This document shows positions 1 through 10,922 of a stretch of DNA of 64,000 nucleotides, piece by piece. Source of the stretch: Semisulcospira habei (taxonomy: Eukaryota > Mollusca > Gastropoda > Semisulcospiridae); NCBI GenBank assembly GCA_036245525.1, contig BTPG01000008.1, forward strand, positions 32,491,323 to 32,555,322, written 5' to 3'. The position numbers were made by a program, and so were the translations under genes. Within the stretch, counting starts at the first letter, position 1, and each line of letters opens with the position of its first letter. The notes below the pieces were generated by a model. It was not told where the DNA came from and made no database searches. It worked only from the letters and a program-made list of their open reading frames with translations.

Positions 1-92
1 ATTCGTATTTTGTAAGACCTTTGCGTATTTTCGTATTCTAGGTCTAAAATCCGTAAAAAATACGGAAAAATCTGTAACGGTAGGCAGGTCTG
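1..92. mobile_element. Right end of a hAT-like DNA transposon (truncated by window edge)
   Basis: The segment ends with GGTAGGCAGGTCTG at 79-92, the reverse complement of the left terminus (CAGACCTGCCTACC) of the element at 47968. Just inside it are subterminal words of the type ccgtattt/tacggaaaa, as in the element ending at 8890. The left end lies outside the window, so the target duplication (expected to match gttagt at 93-98) cannot be tested. Confidence 0.6.
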
Positions 93-441
93 GTTAGTGT
101 AGGTCAAGCTATTGCTTCATAAATCTTTCACCAGTTGAAATCCAGGGGAGTGGAAGCATGGAAGATCATGGGCCTGGGATCCGATGGAACCAGCGTGATG
201 ACAGGGAAAAAGGAAGGTGTGGCAGGTGTGATGAAGAGGGCAAACCCTCATGTTGTCAATGTGCATTGTGTTGCGCACAGATTCAATTTATGTACAAGCC
301 AAGCCGCTGCTGATGTCAAGATGCTCGATGACTTTCAGAAGATTCTGTGACCTGTTCTACAACTTCAAGCAGTCGGCAACTCAGTGGGAAAACCTCAAGT
401 CCATTCAGACGATTCTGGAGTCTCCAATTCTCAAGGTGAAG

Positions 442-1077
442 CATAGCTGCCAACCTTGAGGCAACAAAAATCCTGAGCTGCGGCCTCCACGACGCTAGCC
501 CTTGCCTCCAGGTGCCGAAAAATCAAACGGGGGGAGGGGGGGGGGGGTATGCACCTTGCTCCAGCCGAATAATCAAACACAGTGCGCGTCAGCCCGCCTA
601 GGTTTACTGTGCAGCGATGTTTATGTCTGCCTGGCACATTTTACAAAAGGCAAAGTGTTAGCCCTTTCTCGATTCATTGATGCAAGGAACGCTTGTAGTC
701 TGGATGGAACTTCACCAACCACTTCTTCTTTGGAGGCATCATTTTGTTGAAAATCGAAAATAACACTTGTGAAAATCGCTAAGCATGTGCTCCAGACCAG
801 GGCAATTTCGAAGGAACCGGAACACAGAATGGATGCAAATTTGCTGCGCATGCATAATCAAGACTGTCTGTGGGTCCCTGAAAGCTTAGTGGTACAGTAT
901 AGCGGCAGGCTCTCAACTACAGGCGCTTGACCGGGAGCGGTACGCCAAAATGCCTCGGAATTTTAAAACAAAGCTTGAAAATCTGAAAATCGGGAAAAAT
1001 GTACAAAAAAACGGAAAATCGGGACTTGAAAAAAAATCCGGAAATTCCCGAAAAAAACGGGAGGGTTGGCAGCTATG
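442..1077 (-). mobile_element. Non-autonomous hAT-like element, 636 bp, inserted in hAT coding sequence
   Basis: Perfect 14-bp terminal inverted repeats CATAGCTGCCAACC are flanked by a 6-bp duplication gtgaag (436-441 and 1078-1083). Removing the element and one gtgaag copy joins the flanking codons in frame (Leu-Lys-Val-Lys-Glu-Val), so the insertion hit an intact codon run. On the minus strand about 610-740 it still encodes a decayed N-terminal transposase exon ([16 protein letters not shown] and a CxxCRADIN-like finger remnant), so it is an internal-deletion derivative. It also has a G tract at 531-547. A second copy lies at 37524-38148. Confidence 0.9.
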
Positions 1078-2024
1078 GTGAAGGAGGTGCATGGAGTCCG
1101 GTGGCTCTCCTTCTATGCCTTACAGACCGTCTTCAGAACACTGGAGCCACTGCTGACCTACTTAGATGACCAGTCTAAGCAGAAGGACCCCAAGGCAGCA
1201 GGATTACGGAACAAGGGTTAAATAACTATTTCATAACCGCCACGATATTACTCAGTAAAATTTTATAATATTATAATTTATTCAGCAGATGGTTTTTTTT
1301 TTTTCCTTCAAATTAATATAAAAAAATAAACGGGGGTTAAGGGGTTTGGGGATTGTACTATACAAAATATTTTATAGTGTATGTGGTTTGCAGATCGCTA
1401 CAGAGAAGTTCATTTCACTGCTGTACATCTTGATGGACATCATTCCAGTGGTTGGGAAACTCAACCTCTTCTTCCAAAAGGAGAATGTTGATGTTGCCTT
1501 GATCAAGGTATTTTATTTTGGCAAATTTATCGTATCAGCTGTATCATACACAGATAAGAGGGAGAGAAGCAGTTCTGAAACCACTTTTTTTTCTTCTCAG
1601 TCTCTGTATTTATATTATTTATTATTATTATTTACTTATTCAGGTGAATGTAGACCACTGCACCAGTAATCTCAAGCTCTTGGAAAATGACCGCCGTCAT
1701 CAAATGATGCTCAGAGATGCTTTGGACTTGGAAAGTCATATTTACGAAGGAGCCAAGGGAGAGTATGCTAGGTTTCCTGCTGAGCATGTCGTCAGTGCCA
1801 AGACCAAGTTTATTCAGCAACTCATTGAAAATATAAAAAGCAGGTACTACTACTACTACTACTAATAATAATAATAAAAATATTTTTAACATAACAAACA
1901 TGTTTCTTTTAATTAAAGGTTTCCAGATGACTTGCTGGCAGCCTTTGGAGTGATGGGAATGAGACCCCCGACCGTATCGACAGCTTCAGACCTTGAAACT
2001 TGGGGAAATGAAGACATCAAGAGA

Positions 2025-2056
2025 TTTTTTTTTTCCTTCAAATTAATATAAAAAAT
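2025..2056 (+). repeat. Direct repeat of a T-rich block shared by two introns
   Basis: The string T-run + ccttcaaattaatataaaaa occurs at 1293-1326 and again at 2025-2056, both in putative introns of the hAT-like gene. The origin (duplication or a small inserted element) is not clear. Confidence 0.6.
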
Positions 2057-2639
2057 ATAATAATATACAGCAGGATCAAACCCACAAGTTCACTGTCCTT
2101 GACGAAGACGGTAACAAAGTTGAAAAGTCAACATCTGCAGCCCTTCTCTGTGCAGAAGCTGCTCAGTCTGAGTGGATGGACCTCAAGAAGACTGTTGTGG
2201 CACAGAGGTACCCCAATGATGACACAGCCAAATTGTGGCAACTCATAGCCCAGTATCACATGGAGGAGTTCCCCCAACATGATGAAACTGGCACATCTGG
2301 CCCTCTCCAGCCCTGTCCACACAGGCTGCGAGAGAGGCTTCTCTGCACATAACACTATCCTGACAGCACTGAGAAACAGGCGTACACCTGAAAATCAGGA
2401 CATGCTCTTGAGAGTCAAGCTGCGTCAGGGAAGCATTGACCCCTATCTGTATGGGAGAAGGCTAAACTCAGAAAGGTTTAAAGTGTAAACCATGAAGCCT
2501 GTCTTCAGAGATTGAGGGATATTACTAGTCATGTCAGATGTCATGCCAGTACAATTTTTTGTTTTGTTTTATGTGTTAATTGAATTCCATTCTAGTACTG
2601 TGTGTGGTATTAGTTGCAACATTTTTGTAAGTCTGAAAA

Positions 2640-3490
2640 TTTCTAGCAACATCACTGTAATGTATTGCAACTGAGAATATAGCCTTTTCTGCTGAATGCA
2701 GATTCACAACCAAAGTCCGACTTGTCTAAACTCTCTTTTTTTGTGTGCGTGTGTGTGTGTGTCTGTGTGTGAACTGGTCTACTTAACAGTTTGTTTCAAC
2801 CCATTTAACCCGAAAGACGTATTTCTCCAATGTTAGAGCTTTTGCCTAATAACTGTGTACCAGAAGATGGATCGACCATGATTAAAAAAAACTGAAAAAC
2901 TTCTATTCAAATTTCTGGACTTGCTTTTTGAGTTTGCCTCCATGCATACTGCGCATGTCATCCGTGTGGCGTCGTGCTTTAGCCACGGAAATAGACGCGA
3001 CAGCCGTGAACTCTGAAACTGCGTCGCAGCGGCGGTGCCACACACGGCCCAGCGGTATCATTTCTGGCACTGTCCCTTGTCAGTGGAGACCGCGGTGTCG
3101 AAGTGGAACTTTCTTCTAACCGATTATCAAGATCAGACTGTGCCGGATTGAAGAATCCGAAGCATTCCAGCTTCCTTTGCTTTTGCTCTGCCATTTACAA
3201 CTTCGTTCAAGATCAAAAGTGAAACGCGCGTTGCGAATTCCATAATAGTATGTATGGTGACGTTACAGCAAGTAAAGCGTTCAACATGTAACGCGCACTT
3301 TGTAATAACATGCCGACACCAAACGTAAACTTGCCCGTTCAGTATGACACTTGCACGGACCCTGGAGTCAGGGCGATTCTGAACGCAGCCGCGACCAAGC
3401 GAACGGCTAAACCAACCACCGCTAAAAGTAGTGGCCTCGGAACAACTGTCACCGACCTCTGTTAGGGTACGCACGGTGGCGCAAGGATGA
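2640..3490. repeat. Copy of the right half of the element at 5230-7503
   Basis: The block runs in the same order as 6393-7200: a gaatgcagattgacaacc-like stretch, a GT microsatellite (2745-2770), the phrase tgtgtaccagaagatggatc, then a CpG-richer part with a run of matching words up to about 3490. No coding potential is evident. It follows directly after the hAT-like gene, so it is probably that element's 3' non-coding end. No matching right terminus was found downstream. Confidence 0.65.
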
Positions 3491-4216
3491 TGTCTCGGTC
3501 GCAGATGCACTGAATTTTAATGCTTCCGACTACCCCTTAGTTACATTTTCAGTACGTGATTTTGAGTTTTTGCGCGCCAGAGACGCACTAAAACGGAAGC
3601 CCTGCAAGTACCCCTTGTGCTTATATTGGCCGTGCATACAATGTTACACGCGCGTTCAGCGATGCAGGGGTGGGATTCCAGTAACAAAGAAAACGAGGAA
3701 AATCGCTAATTCTAGCGACCCGAAAATCAAACAACAGGGGGGGGGGGGGGGCAAGACAATCCTTCAGCGGCCCAAAAAATCAAATGATGGGGGTAGGCGC
3801 GTGGTCCACCGTTTGCAAGTATTGTACAACCAACAGGGGCAGCGGCGAGTCCAAACACCCCCAAAAAGGGACCTTGTTATGGCACCCCGGATTGAGACTT
3901 GGACAAAATGTGTTTCGTGAAATTTTTCTCGGAACTCCATTTTATTTTCTCAGAAGTGACGCTACCTTTCCTCTGAAAATCGCGAATCCGAGGAGAGTTC
4001 TCCACCCTGACTGATATAGTGTGCGATGCCAAACACATCTTTACACACGAATGAACCGGCCGAGTTCACCCCTAAAAACAGTGGAACGGATTAAGTTCAA
4101 CAAATCCACAGAAAACCTGTGATACCTACTCATAGTGTTTAAAAAAGAACACAGACATCAAATCTCTACCTCCTTTGAAGTGACCAAAGGGATATCTAAA
4201 TGACACCCTGAAAACA
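3491..4216. other. No gene seen; G tract and short shared words
   Basis: Only short open frames occur. A G tract lies at 3737-3751, bordered by gaaaatcaaa words like those in the element at 442-1077. A tagtgtgcgatg...aacacatctttacac stretch near 4017-4050 recurs near 9125-9160. Confidence 0.4.
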
Positions 4217-4228
4217 GGGGGAGAAGGA

Positions 4229-4611
4229 TTGATTGATTGTATATTGCTTAACGTCCCGACAGCAACAAGGCTTTCTCAGGACGTGCCTGCACTGATTGTG
4301 AAAAAAAACTAAACAGAAAATTGAATGTATGTCGCCAGCCGGTCAAATACATTAAATAAACCTACAACATGGGGCATAAATAAAGCTAAGACCATTTAGC
4401 AACACACATCCAATATCAAGAGCTACAGGCAGTGCAGACAGTAGGGAGAGTTTTAAAAAGGCAAATACAGGTGAATGGACAAAGGGTAGACAGAAACACA
4501 TGCCCCAGAATAGAGAGAAAAACCCACCCTGTGGGGCTGACCAGGGTGACCCTGGGAACTAAAAAATACCTAACCCCACCCAAGTCCCCCAGGGCAGACC
4601 CGGGTGGGGAT
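4229..4611 (-). mobile_element. SINE-like repeat, 383 bp, full length
   Basis: This is a full unit of the seven-member family. On the minus strand it starts with the GC-rich head ccccacccgggtctgccc and ends in a variable (CAAT)n tail. It is flanked by the 12-bp direct repeat gggggagaagga (4217-4228 and 4612-4623). There is no long open frame and no clear tRNA-type box A/box B. The variable-length simple tail and target duplications of 10-14 bp indicate LINE-mediated retroposition. Confidence 0.9.
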
Positions 4612-5059
4612 GGGGGAGAAGGAGAGTGGAGAAATTAAAAGGTGGAGGGGAAGGAGAAAGGAAAGGTGAAAAAGAAAAAGAAAAAGAAAATTAAACAAAA
4701 CAAATTTTTTAAAATGGCACAATGATGGAAAATTGTCCGACACGAAAGTTGAACCTTACAAACACTAGGATACAACGCTATGCGAGCATCCTTCCGAAAG
4801 CGAGCCAACGACCTACTGTGACAAGTCAGTAGGAAAGCCCTAGAGCAGAGCTGCCTACCCCCCAGCACAGAAATCAGGAACAGCTTTCCCAAAAATCAGG
4901 AACACTTAATTTTTCAGGAACATCACAAATTGAACACGAAGTACCGTTTTTAATGGCGCATGACAAAACAGCAATAGTCCATATAAAATAACTTAAAAAA
5001 ATAATAATAGAAGTCCAAAATAAAATGTCTTTGTACAGCAAGACAATGGGCAGGTCTAC

Positions 5060-5225
5060 TTCTTCAATGATTGGTAATAACTCTTGAAGCTCTCCAAATC
5101 GGAGGATTTGTACTGCCTATCCACAGCCTTTCCATCTTTTCCCTTGTTTACCAATAGTGCCTGAAGCATGTCATGGCCCATGCTTCCACGAAATTCAGTG
5201 GCATTTTTTCTCACTTGCGATAATA
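5060..5225 (-). pseudogene. hAT transposase C-terminal fragment
   Basis: The minus strand reads through VRKNATEFRGSMGHDMLQAL and then a KSYYQS-like tail, matching the very C-terminus of hAT transposases just after the dimerisation helix. It belongs to the 4846-8890 element and is cut off from the rest of its gene by the inserted element whose left end is 5230. Confidence 0.7.
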
Positions 5226-5229
5226 ATTG

Positions 5230-7503
5230 CAGACCTATTTACCCCCAATTTGTTTGTCCAGTAGACATGGTCAACAAAACCAGAAGATTTGGGTAACAGA
5301 CCAGAAGATCACTACGTCAAACCGACTGGTTTACTGCTTCACAAGGAATATTTTAGCACACCTTTTTTTCATGTTTTAAAATACATGTATACTGAAGTGT
5401 CAAAAGTCACAGAAGTACAAAGAGTTTAACTTATTTAGTTATTTTTTCAGATTGCGACAATAGGCACTCTTCAGCTTGATGCGAGACTCTTCAGATAAAT
5501 TCATGACTGAATCCACATCACAAGGACTGGTCTTGAGGACCAGAAGTGTTGAGTCTGCAAGACTCGATCTCTGGCTTGTACGGTTCTTTCCGACTGTTGA
5601 GAAAACTCTCTCGCAATGTGCGCTGCTGTGGGGTATTGTAGATGTTATATGGGCAAAGTCGGGCTATGACAGTAGCGGGCGCCGCCTAATATTTATGTGA
5701 CCCTTTCAAAGCGTTCAGCTTATGTATGAGCGATTGCAGTGAAGACATACTTCTCAGCCCTGAAAGTCTAAAATTTTGCCCACCAGCCTTTGGCTAGTGA
5801 CTTCCAAGTTTTACTAGCCAAACTGAAAATGTTACTAGCCAAAACTGAAAATTTTACTACTGAAAATAGCCCAACTCAACAATATAATGTACCACAAGTG
5901 TTTGACACCCAATGTTAGACAGTGTTTTCTGCCGAAAGGCATTGAGAACAAATATTTGAACAGACAATCATAACCAAGTTAATGTTTATGTCCCGACTTC
6001 AGGCTTTTGATAGTATCAAATGGAGAAATAACTGACAAAGTCCCCAATGTGAACAGTGGTGGGATTTTTATTTATTTATGTTTTGGAAGGATAGAGCTGG
6101 GCTTCTGTTTTCTTAACAGGTTAAAGGGTCTGTAGTATAAATTTTAGAGGGTACACAGACCCCCATCCTAGCATTATAGAGGGTCCGCAGATTAAGAATA
6201 ACTGCATTATCTGTATGTTCCTTAAAATAAATTAACTAATTTTGCTCTCTCCTCTTTAAATGTGTTGTGACAGTGTGTGTCCTTTCCATGATACCGATTC
6301 TTTAACTGGTGAGCTATTGCGCAAAAGCCCGTCTCCCTTGCTCTCACACACAGAAAAAACATATCTATTTATTTATTTGTATGATCGTTTGATAATGTAT
6401 TGTAACAGAGAATACTTTTCTGCTGAATGCGGCAGATTGACAACCAAAGTGGGACTTGTCTAAACTCTGTGTGTGTGTTTGTGTGTGTGAACTGATGTAC
6501 TTAAAAGCTTGTTTCAACCACTCAGAAAGTGTGTTTCTCCACCAATTTTTGCCTAATAACTGTGTACCAGAAGATGGATCGACCACGATTAAAAAAAACT
6601 GACAAACTTATTTCTGATCAAAATTTCTGGACTTGCTTTTTGAGTTTGCCTCAGTGCACATTGCGCATGCCATTCGAGTGCTTTCATGCTTTAGCCATGG
6701 AAATACACGCAGCACAGCCATGAACTGGCTCTGAAAACTGTCGTAGCGGGCGGTGGCACAACGGCCCAGGCAGGTAGCATTTTTGGTACTGTCGCTTGTC
6801 GATGGAGATGGCAGTGTCGAAGTGCAACTTTCTTCTTAGCGATTATCAAGATCAGACGGTACCGTATTGAAGAATCCGAAGCATTCCAGCTTCCCTAGCC
6901 TTTTTCTCCGCCATGTACAACTTCAAGATCAAAAGTCAGTGAAACGCACGATGCCGTATCCCATATTATGTATGGCGACGTCACAGCAAGTAACGCGTTC
7001 AACATGTAGCGCGCACTTTGTAATAACATGCTGTCACCACACATAAACTAACAGTTTGCCCGCCCTGTTACACTCGCACGGACCCCGGCGTCGGGTCGAT
7101 TCTGAACGCAGATGCGACTGAACGAAACCAATTCATCACTAAAAATAGAACGACTGTCGCTGACCACTTTTATGGAACGCACAGTTCGAGCGACGTGTTC
7201 GGCTGCTGCCGCAAAGTGATGTTAGAGGCGGCTCGCGGTGCGATGTTCGGCTGGCGGTTCGCCGTTCGATTGGAAAACGCACAAGCGCACTCGCATTTGG
7301 CGAGTGGGTATTTTTTTTTACTCGCCCCCCCCAAAAAAAAAAATTCACATTTACTCGCCAATTTTCAGGGCTGAACTTCTGAGGAAACTTTCGGAAGAAT
7401 GAAAACGGCAGAAGCGGGAAATCGAAGCTTTGAGCAGAAGAACGGGAAATGGCTAATGAAATCGGGAGAATCTCCAGCTCAAATCGGAAGGTAAACAGGT
7501 CTG
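5230..7503 (-). mobile_element. hAT-like element, 2.3 kb, nested inside the 4.0-kb element
   Basis: The termini are CAGACCTATTTACC on the left and GGTAAACAGGTCTG on the right (13 of 14 pair), with an exact 6-bp duplication taattg (5224-5229 and 7504-7509). A hAT C-terminal remnant is on the minus strand near the left end. The right half matches 2640-3490. A stretch near 5790-5870 repeats actagccaaaactgaaaat words. Confidence 0.88.
5460..5650 (-). pseudogene. hAT dimerisation-region fragment
   Basis: The minus-strand reading contains HSSAHCERVFSTVGKNRT followed by LADSTLLVLKTSP, the classic hAT C-terminal signature (CERxFS plus a downstream LxxLLxxK-type helix). It is short, with no upstream catalytic region in the same element, so it is a remnant. 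Confidence 0.7.
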
Positions 7504-7927
7504 TAATTGTAATATTTTATTTAGCATACTAAATGAAAAGCCAATCGCATTTTCTTCTGTATATTTGTGATCTAACTGAAGGTTCTACTTTTGAAAATTT
7601 TTATAAAAACTGATCCACAAATGTAAGATTATCATCAGATCATATTCATAGTCGCCTTTAAAAAAAAAATTTTTTAAACTCGGTCGGGGAAAGGACAATC
7701 TATGCAAGATTTTCAGATTGGCCTTCGCCGTGGGATTTAAAAAAAAAAAAAAGCATACGTAAGAATTAGCCTACGGAAAAAAACAAGACTTGACATGCAT
7801 GACCATGATCATCATTGTATGCAATAATTTGCTTGAATGCAAACTTAATGTAAATGTTATCCAAATGTGTACTAACCTGTGGCTTAACCTTCAATCTTTG
7901 GTACGGCTAGCACTTCAGATCTCACAA

Positions 7928-8624
7928 TCAGAGTGTTTGGATCATATGTTCTAACCAGGGGTACAGCTTCGAGTCGCCTGCATCAGTGCTGCCGTCAGTT
8001 GAAATAGTAAATGGCTGTTGTTTCAGTTTATCAGCAATGGCAGTTGAAGTCTTGGCGGAAATTTCCTTCAGAATAGCTGTGCCTTTACTTCGGCCACACT
8101 GAAAATTTTGTGCAATTTTCGAGTCTGGAAACATCTTGGGAAGAGCTATTCTAGAGATGACAGGGGCAAGTTTAATTCTGTTACTAAATCTACGATCATG
8201 ACTTCGGCACGAATAGAGGAGTCGCCGTTTTTTTCTGCAGTCGACTGAGATGGGGCTTGCGCACAAAAAATCCTGAAATCTTCCGACACTTGTTTTTCTC
8301 CGTCTCTCTCTTTTCATTGTCGGCGTGTTTAACCGACTCACAATGCCTGCGACAATCATTTGCACCTCCGTGCCCCACAGAAAACTCTTTGTCACAGAAT
8401 TTGCAGTAAGCACAGTTTGGTGTCTTTCCAGCCAAGAGGCAAGGATAATCGCGAGTGTACTTGTCACAAAATGCTTGGATACGCCGCTGCTTCTTATGTG
8501 TTGTCTTTGGTGGTGTCCTTGCGGTATCACCGTCACTCAACACTTCTGTGGGATTTTTCCGTTTACTAGCCATTTTAATTTTATCATCGAGCACAAGAGT
8601 TGAATACACACGTGGAGACGCCAT
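7928..8624 (-). pseudogene. hAT transposase N-terminal region with BED-like zinc finger
   Basis: From the Met at 8624 the first frame has a basic stretch, then a BED-type finger (CAYCKFCDKEFSVGHGG, then RRHCESVKH). This frame stops near 8196. A second frame (to about 7928) continues with KMFPDSKIAQNFQCGRSK, a TSTAIADKLKQQPF helix and the catalytic-domain start STDGSTDAGDSKLYP, whose Asp is where hAT enzymes have the first catalytic acid. At least one frameshift separates the two, and the catalytic core beyond is missing. The gene would have been completed by the C-terminal fragment at 5060-5225. Confidence 0.8.
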
Positions 8625-8896
8625 GTCAAACTAGTAGCGGCAAGGCGCATGCCCGAAACTTCGAATCAGTTTGACTGCGCATGCTCGCAAGGGGCGGACG
8701 GCGCTCGGAAATTTTCGGAAGACGCTCGGAAATGGGTTAAGGCTGAAACCACAGGCAAAAAAAAAACAGCCAAAAAAAACTTTTTAATCTTCCGGAACGT
8801 TTATAAAATATCCGTATTTTCCGTAATGCCGCATATTTTTGTCAATTTTCCGGAATAAAGTACGGAAAATCGTACCGGTAGGCAGCTCTGCTAGAG

Positions 8897-9445
8897 ATAA
8901 TCATATCAATCCTAATCCCCAGCCAATACGGGGCATAGGATTAAACGGAGATCGAGATACGTGCAGCAGAACGCTACACTTAATTTTCATCTCCACGGTT
9001 TGGTCCGCCGACGAGGAGTACCAGCAAGCAAAAGGTCCTCGAAACAGATGAACTCGACATAAAAATTCAGACTGACTTGTGTCGCTCAAGTGTGTACAGC
9101 CGGCCGATAAACAGGCCACTGCATCATAGTGTGCGATGTCGAACACATCTTTACACATCGATTCCGGCTCCTTTCTCTTCGGCATGGTTCAGACCGTCGT
9201 TTATCAGACACTTTCTGAATAAAAAGATGCATGCTTGGAAAACCGGAAGTTCGCTCCGCTCATTCTCATTGGCCCCAACCGCATGTTCTTACCGACTACA
9301 AACTGAAAACAATTTTTTTTTTGGGGGGGAGGGGGGGGGGTATTTTTTTTCTTCAGCGTAGAATTTTATTAACAATCGTAGTAGCGCAATATTGGGAACG
9401 TTAGCGTAGGAAAATACGGCGAAAGTGTAGTGGTTGGCAGGTCTG
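8897..9445. mobile_element. Right end of another hAT-like element
   Basis: GGTTGGCAGGTCTG at 9432-9445 is a right-end terminus of the same clan, preceded by words such as gcgtaggaaaatacggcgaaagtgtagtgg. Its left end was not found; the 4846-8890 element and the SINE at 4229 probably lie inside it. A G tract is at 9326-9342. Confidence 0.5.
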
Positions 9446-9575
9446 TACATTATGTAGCTGGAAGGGTCCAAAAAGCAGTATTGGGAAATAAAATTGAGTG
9501 TTTTAAGCCCACGCCTGCTCCAGATTTCGGCATGCGCTTAGTAGAGGCAAGTTTTTACCGACTGCGTGCAAAGAG

Positions 9576-9779
9576 TTAACCTCTTCACTGCTGAGAAAAC
9601 CCGAGCATCCACTACAATTAGTATAGATCCCCATGAGCCCCTGCAGTTGTGGGCCCACGAGGATGTATGCCTCTTGTTGAAACCACTTTGAATGGATCCA
9701 TGTTCACTCGACGCCCATGATCTTGACAATTTACAATTTCAATAATGCAATCTGTGCACACAGGCAGTGAAGGGGTTGA
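9576..9779. mobile_element. TTAA-type MITE with internal palindrome (family Q)
   Basis: The left end is TTAACCTCTTCACTGC and the right end GCAGTGAAGGGGTTGA, where the last TTAA has mutated to TTGA. Inside is an imperfect hairpin of the tatagatccccatgagcccc type and its reverse near 9620-9670. Other members are at 11020 and 35026. Confidence 0.65.
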
Positions 9780-9903
9780 TTCAGATTTATCTGAAGGAAG
9801 TATATGTATTATCATGAGCCCCCTGCTAGCTGGACTGCCCCGTGTTTGAGCCGATTCAGATTTAGGAAAGGCACATACACAATGACTATTAGTATCATTA
9901 TTA

Positions 9904-10247
9904 TGATTGTACATTGCTTAACGTCCCGACAGCAACAACTTTCTCAGGACGTGCCTGCACTGCTTGTGGAAAAAAAAAAACCAGAATATTGAATGTATGT
10001 CGCCAGCCGGTCTAGTACGCTAAATAAACCTAAGACCATTTAGCAACACATCCAATATCAAGAGCTACAGGCAGTGCAGACAGGGAGAGTTTAAAAAGGA
10101 AAATACAGGTGAATGGACCAAGGGTAGACAGAAATACATGCCCCAGAATAGAGGGGAAAACCAACCCTGTGGGGCTGACCAGGGTGACCCTGGGAACTAA
10201 AAAGTAGTTAAACCCACCCAAGTCCCCCAGGGCAGACCTGGGTGGGG
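9904..10247 (-). mobile_element. SINE-like repeat, diverged copy
   Basis: Same family as 4229-4611, with several small deletions. A short imperfect direct repeat (gtatcatta at 9892-9900, gcatcatta at 10250-10258) probably marks the target duplication. Confidence 0.8.
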
Positions 10248-10553
10248 GAGCATCATTACCACCATTTTAACGCCTCATGAGAAAATACACTTCTCACAGG
10301 CAGAGAGATCAGCCCAATAAGCTCAGAACACAGCTATAACGTAAACGATTGTTCGCAGACAGAACAAGATCAAGCAAACTAATCCTCTTCCAAAAAAGTG
10401 AACAAACAGACCCACACATACGCAAACAGGTCATCACACAGCTGTGTGTGGTCTGACCGAGGCAGACTTTGACCTGGTGACTTTTTACACCCTGGGAACA
10501 TGTTTCTAACCCTTTTCAACCAAATACACTGTTGCATAAAATTTGACTTATAG

Positions 10554-10618
10554 TTCAAGGGTGGTGCCAGAATGGCTTGGTGCCTAAGGCGCCAAGCTGT
10601 TCTGGCACCACCCTTAAA
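10554..10618. repeat. 65-bp near-perfect palindrome (family P)
   Basis: The arms are ttcaagggtggtgccagaat and its reverse complement, separated by gcttggtgcc/ggcgccaagc, so almost the whole segment folds on itself. Related palindromes lie at 36179, 53471 and 60688, with a degenerate one near 52858. Confidence 0.8.
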
Positions 10619-10696
10619 ATAAAATGGTTGATATATCTCCTGATCTCTATTGTGGCCATCATAAGACAAAAAGCAATTTAAAAAAAAAAATCAGCC

Positions 10697-10922
10697 TCAG
10701 GATGTAATGGGCCAACTGACCCGAGGATTTCCTGCGATCATCACCACCGTACGAGCGGTTGCCCCCCCGTCTCGTCCAAAGCTGTCGCGGTCACGAGGCT
10801 TAAAAGAGCTCTTGGTTCCAGTGTGGTCGAGGTAGAGTGCACTCCCCTCCAGTTCCGCACCCTGCTTCTCAGACATTACTGAATCAGCTGTCTCTACGTC
10901 GGCGAACACAACGTAGGCAAAC
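10697..10922 (-). CDS. Nucleolin-like exon: second half of an RRM and tail
   Basis: Acceptor tatgcag at the high-coordinate side. The translation begins [19 protein letters not shown], containing an RNP1-type strand, and ends the RRM at about LYLDHTG. A tail with [11 protein letters not shown] follows and meets a stop near 10697. A run of seven G codes the glycines: one extra G would instead give [16 protein letters not shown], much more like a nucleolin Gly/Arg tail, so a homopolymer error or frameshift is possible. The exon starts with one base of a split codon, which does not fit the phase of the exon at 13399-13698. Confidence 0.7.

Larger units (their letters stand above)
120..2487 (+). 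pseudogene. hAT-family transposase, middle and C-terminal part, multi-exon and broken
   Basis: Conceptual translation in several blocks resembles hAT transposases of the ZNF862/KIAA1586-like group. An early block carries the GLGSDGTSVMTGKKEGV and NVHCVAHRFNL motifs (about 165-300). Blocks at 1080-1220, 1395-1508, 1644-1845 and 1919-2025 follow, with plausible introns between (donor gtattt after 1508, acceptor ttcag before 1644, donor gtacta, acceptor aaag before 1919). The end has the hAT dimerisation signature CERGFSAHNTI and LRNRR (2310-2380) and stops at 2486. It is broken by a 1-base frameshift near 345-350, by the element at 442-1077, and by an extra C in a C5 run near 2272. The N-terminal BED-type finger is not in the window. 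The gene is presumably the transposase of a larger element that begins upstream. Confidence 0.75.
4846..8890 (-). mobile_element. hAT-like DNA transposon, 4.0 kb, with transposase remnants at both ends
   Basis: Perfect 14-bp terminal repeats CAGAGCTGCCTACC are flanked by 6-bp ctagag duplications (4840-4845 and 8891-8896). On the minus strand the right part encodes a hAT N-terminus (7928-8624) and the left part a hAT C-terminus (about 5060-5225). Another element (5230-7503) sits between them. Subterminal words differ at the two ends: atcaggaaca repeats on the left, ccgtattt/ggaaaatc words on the right. Confidence 0.9.
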
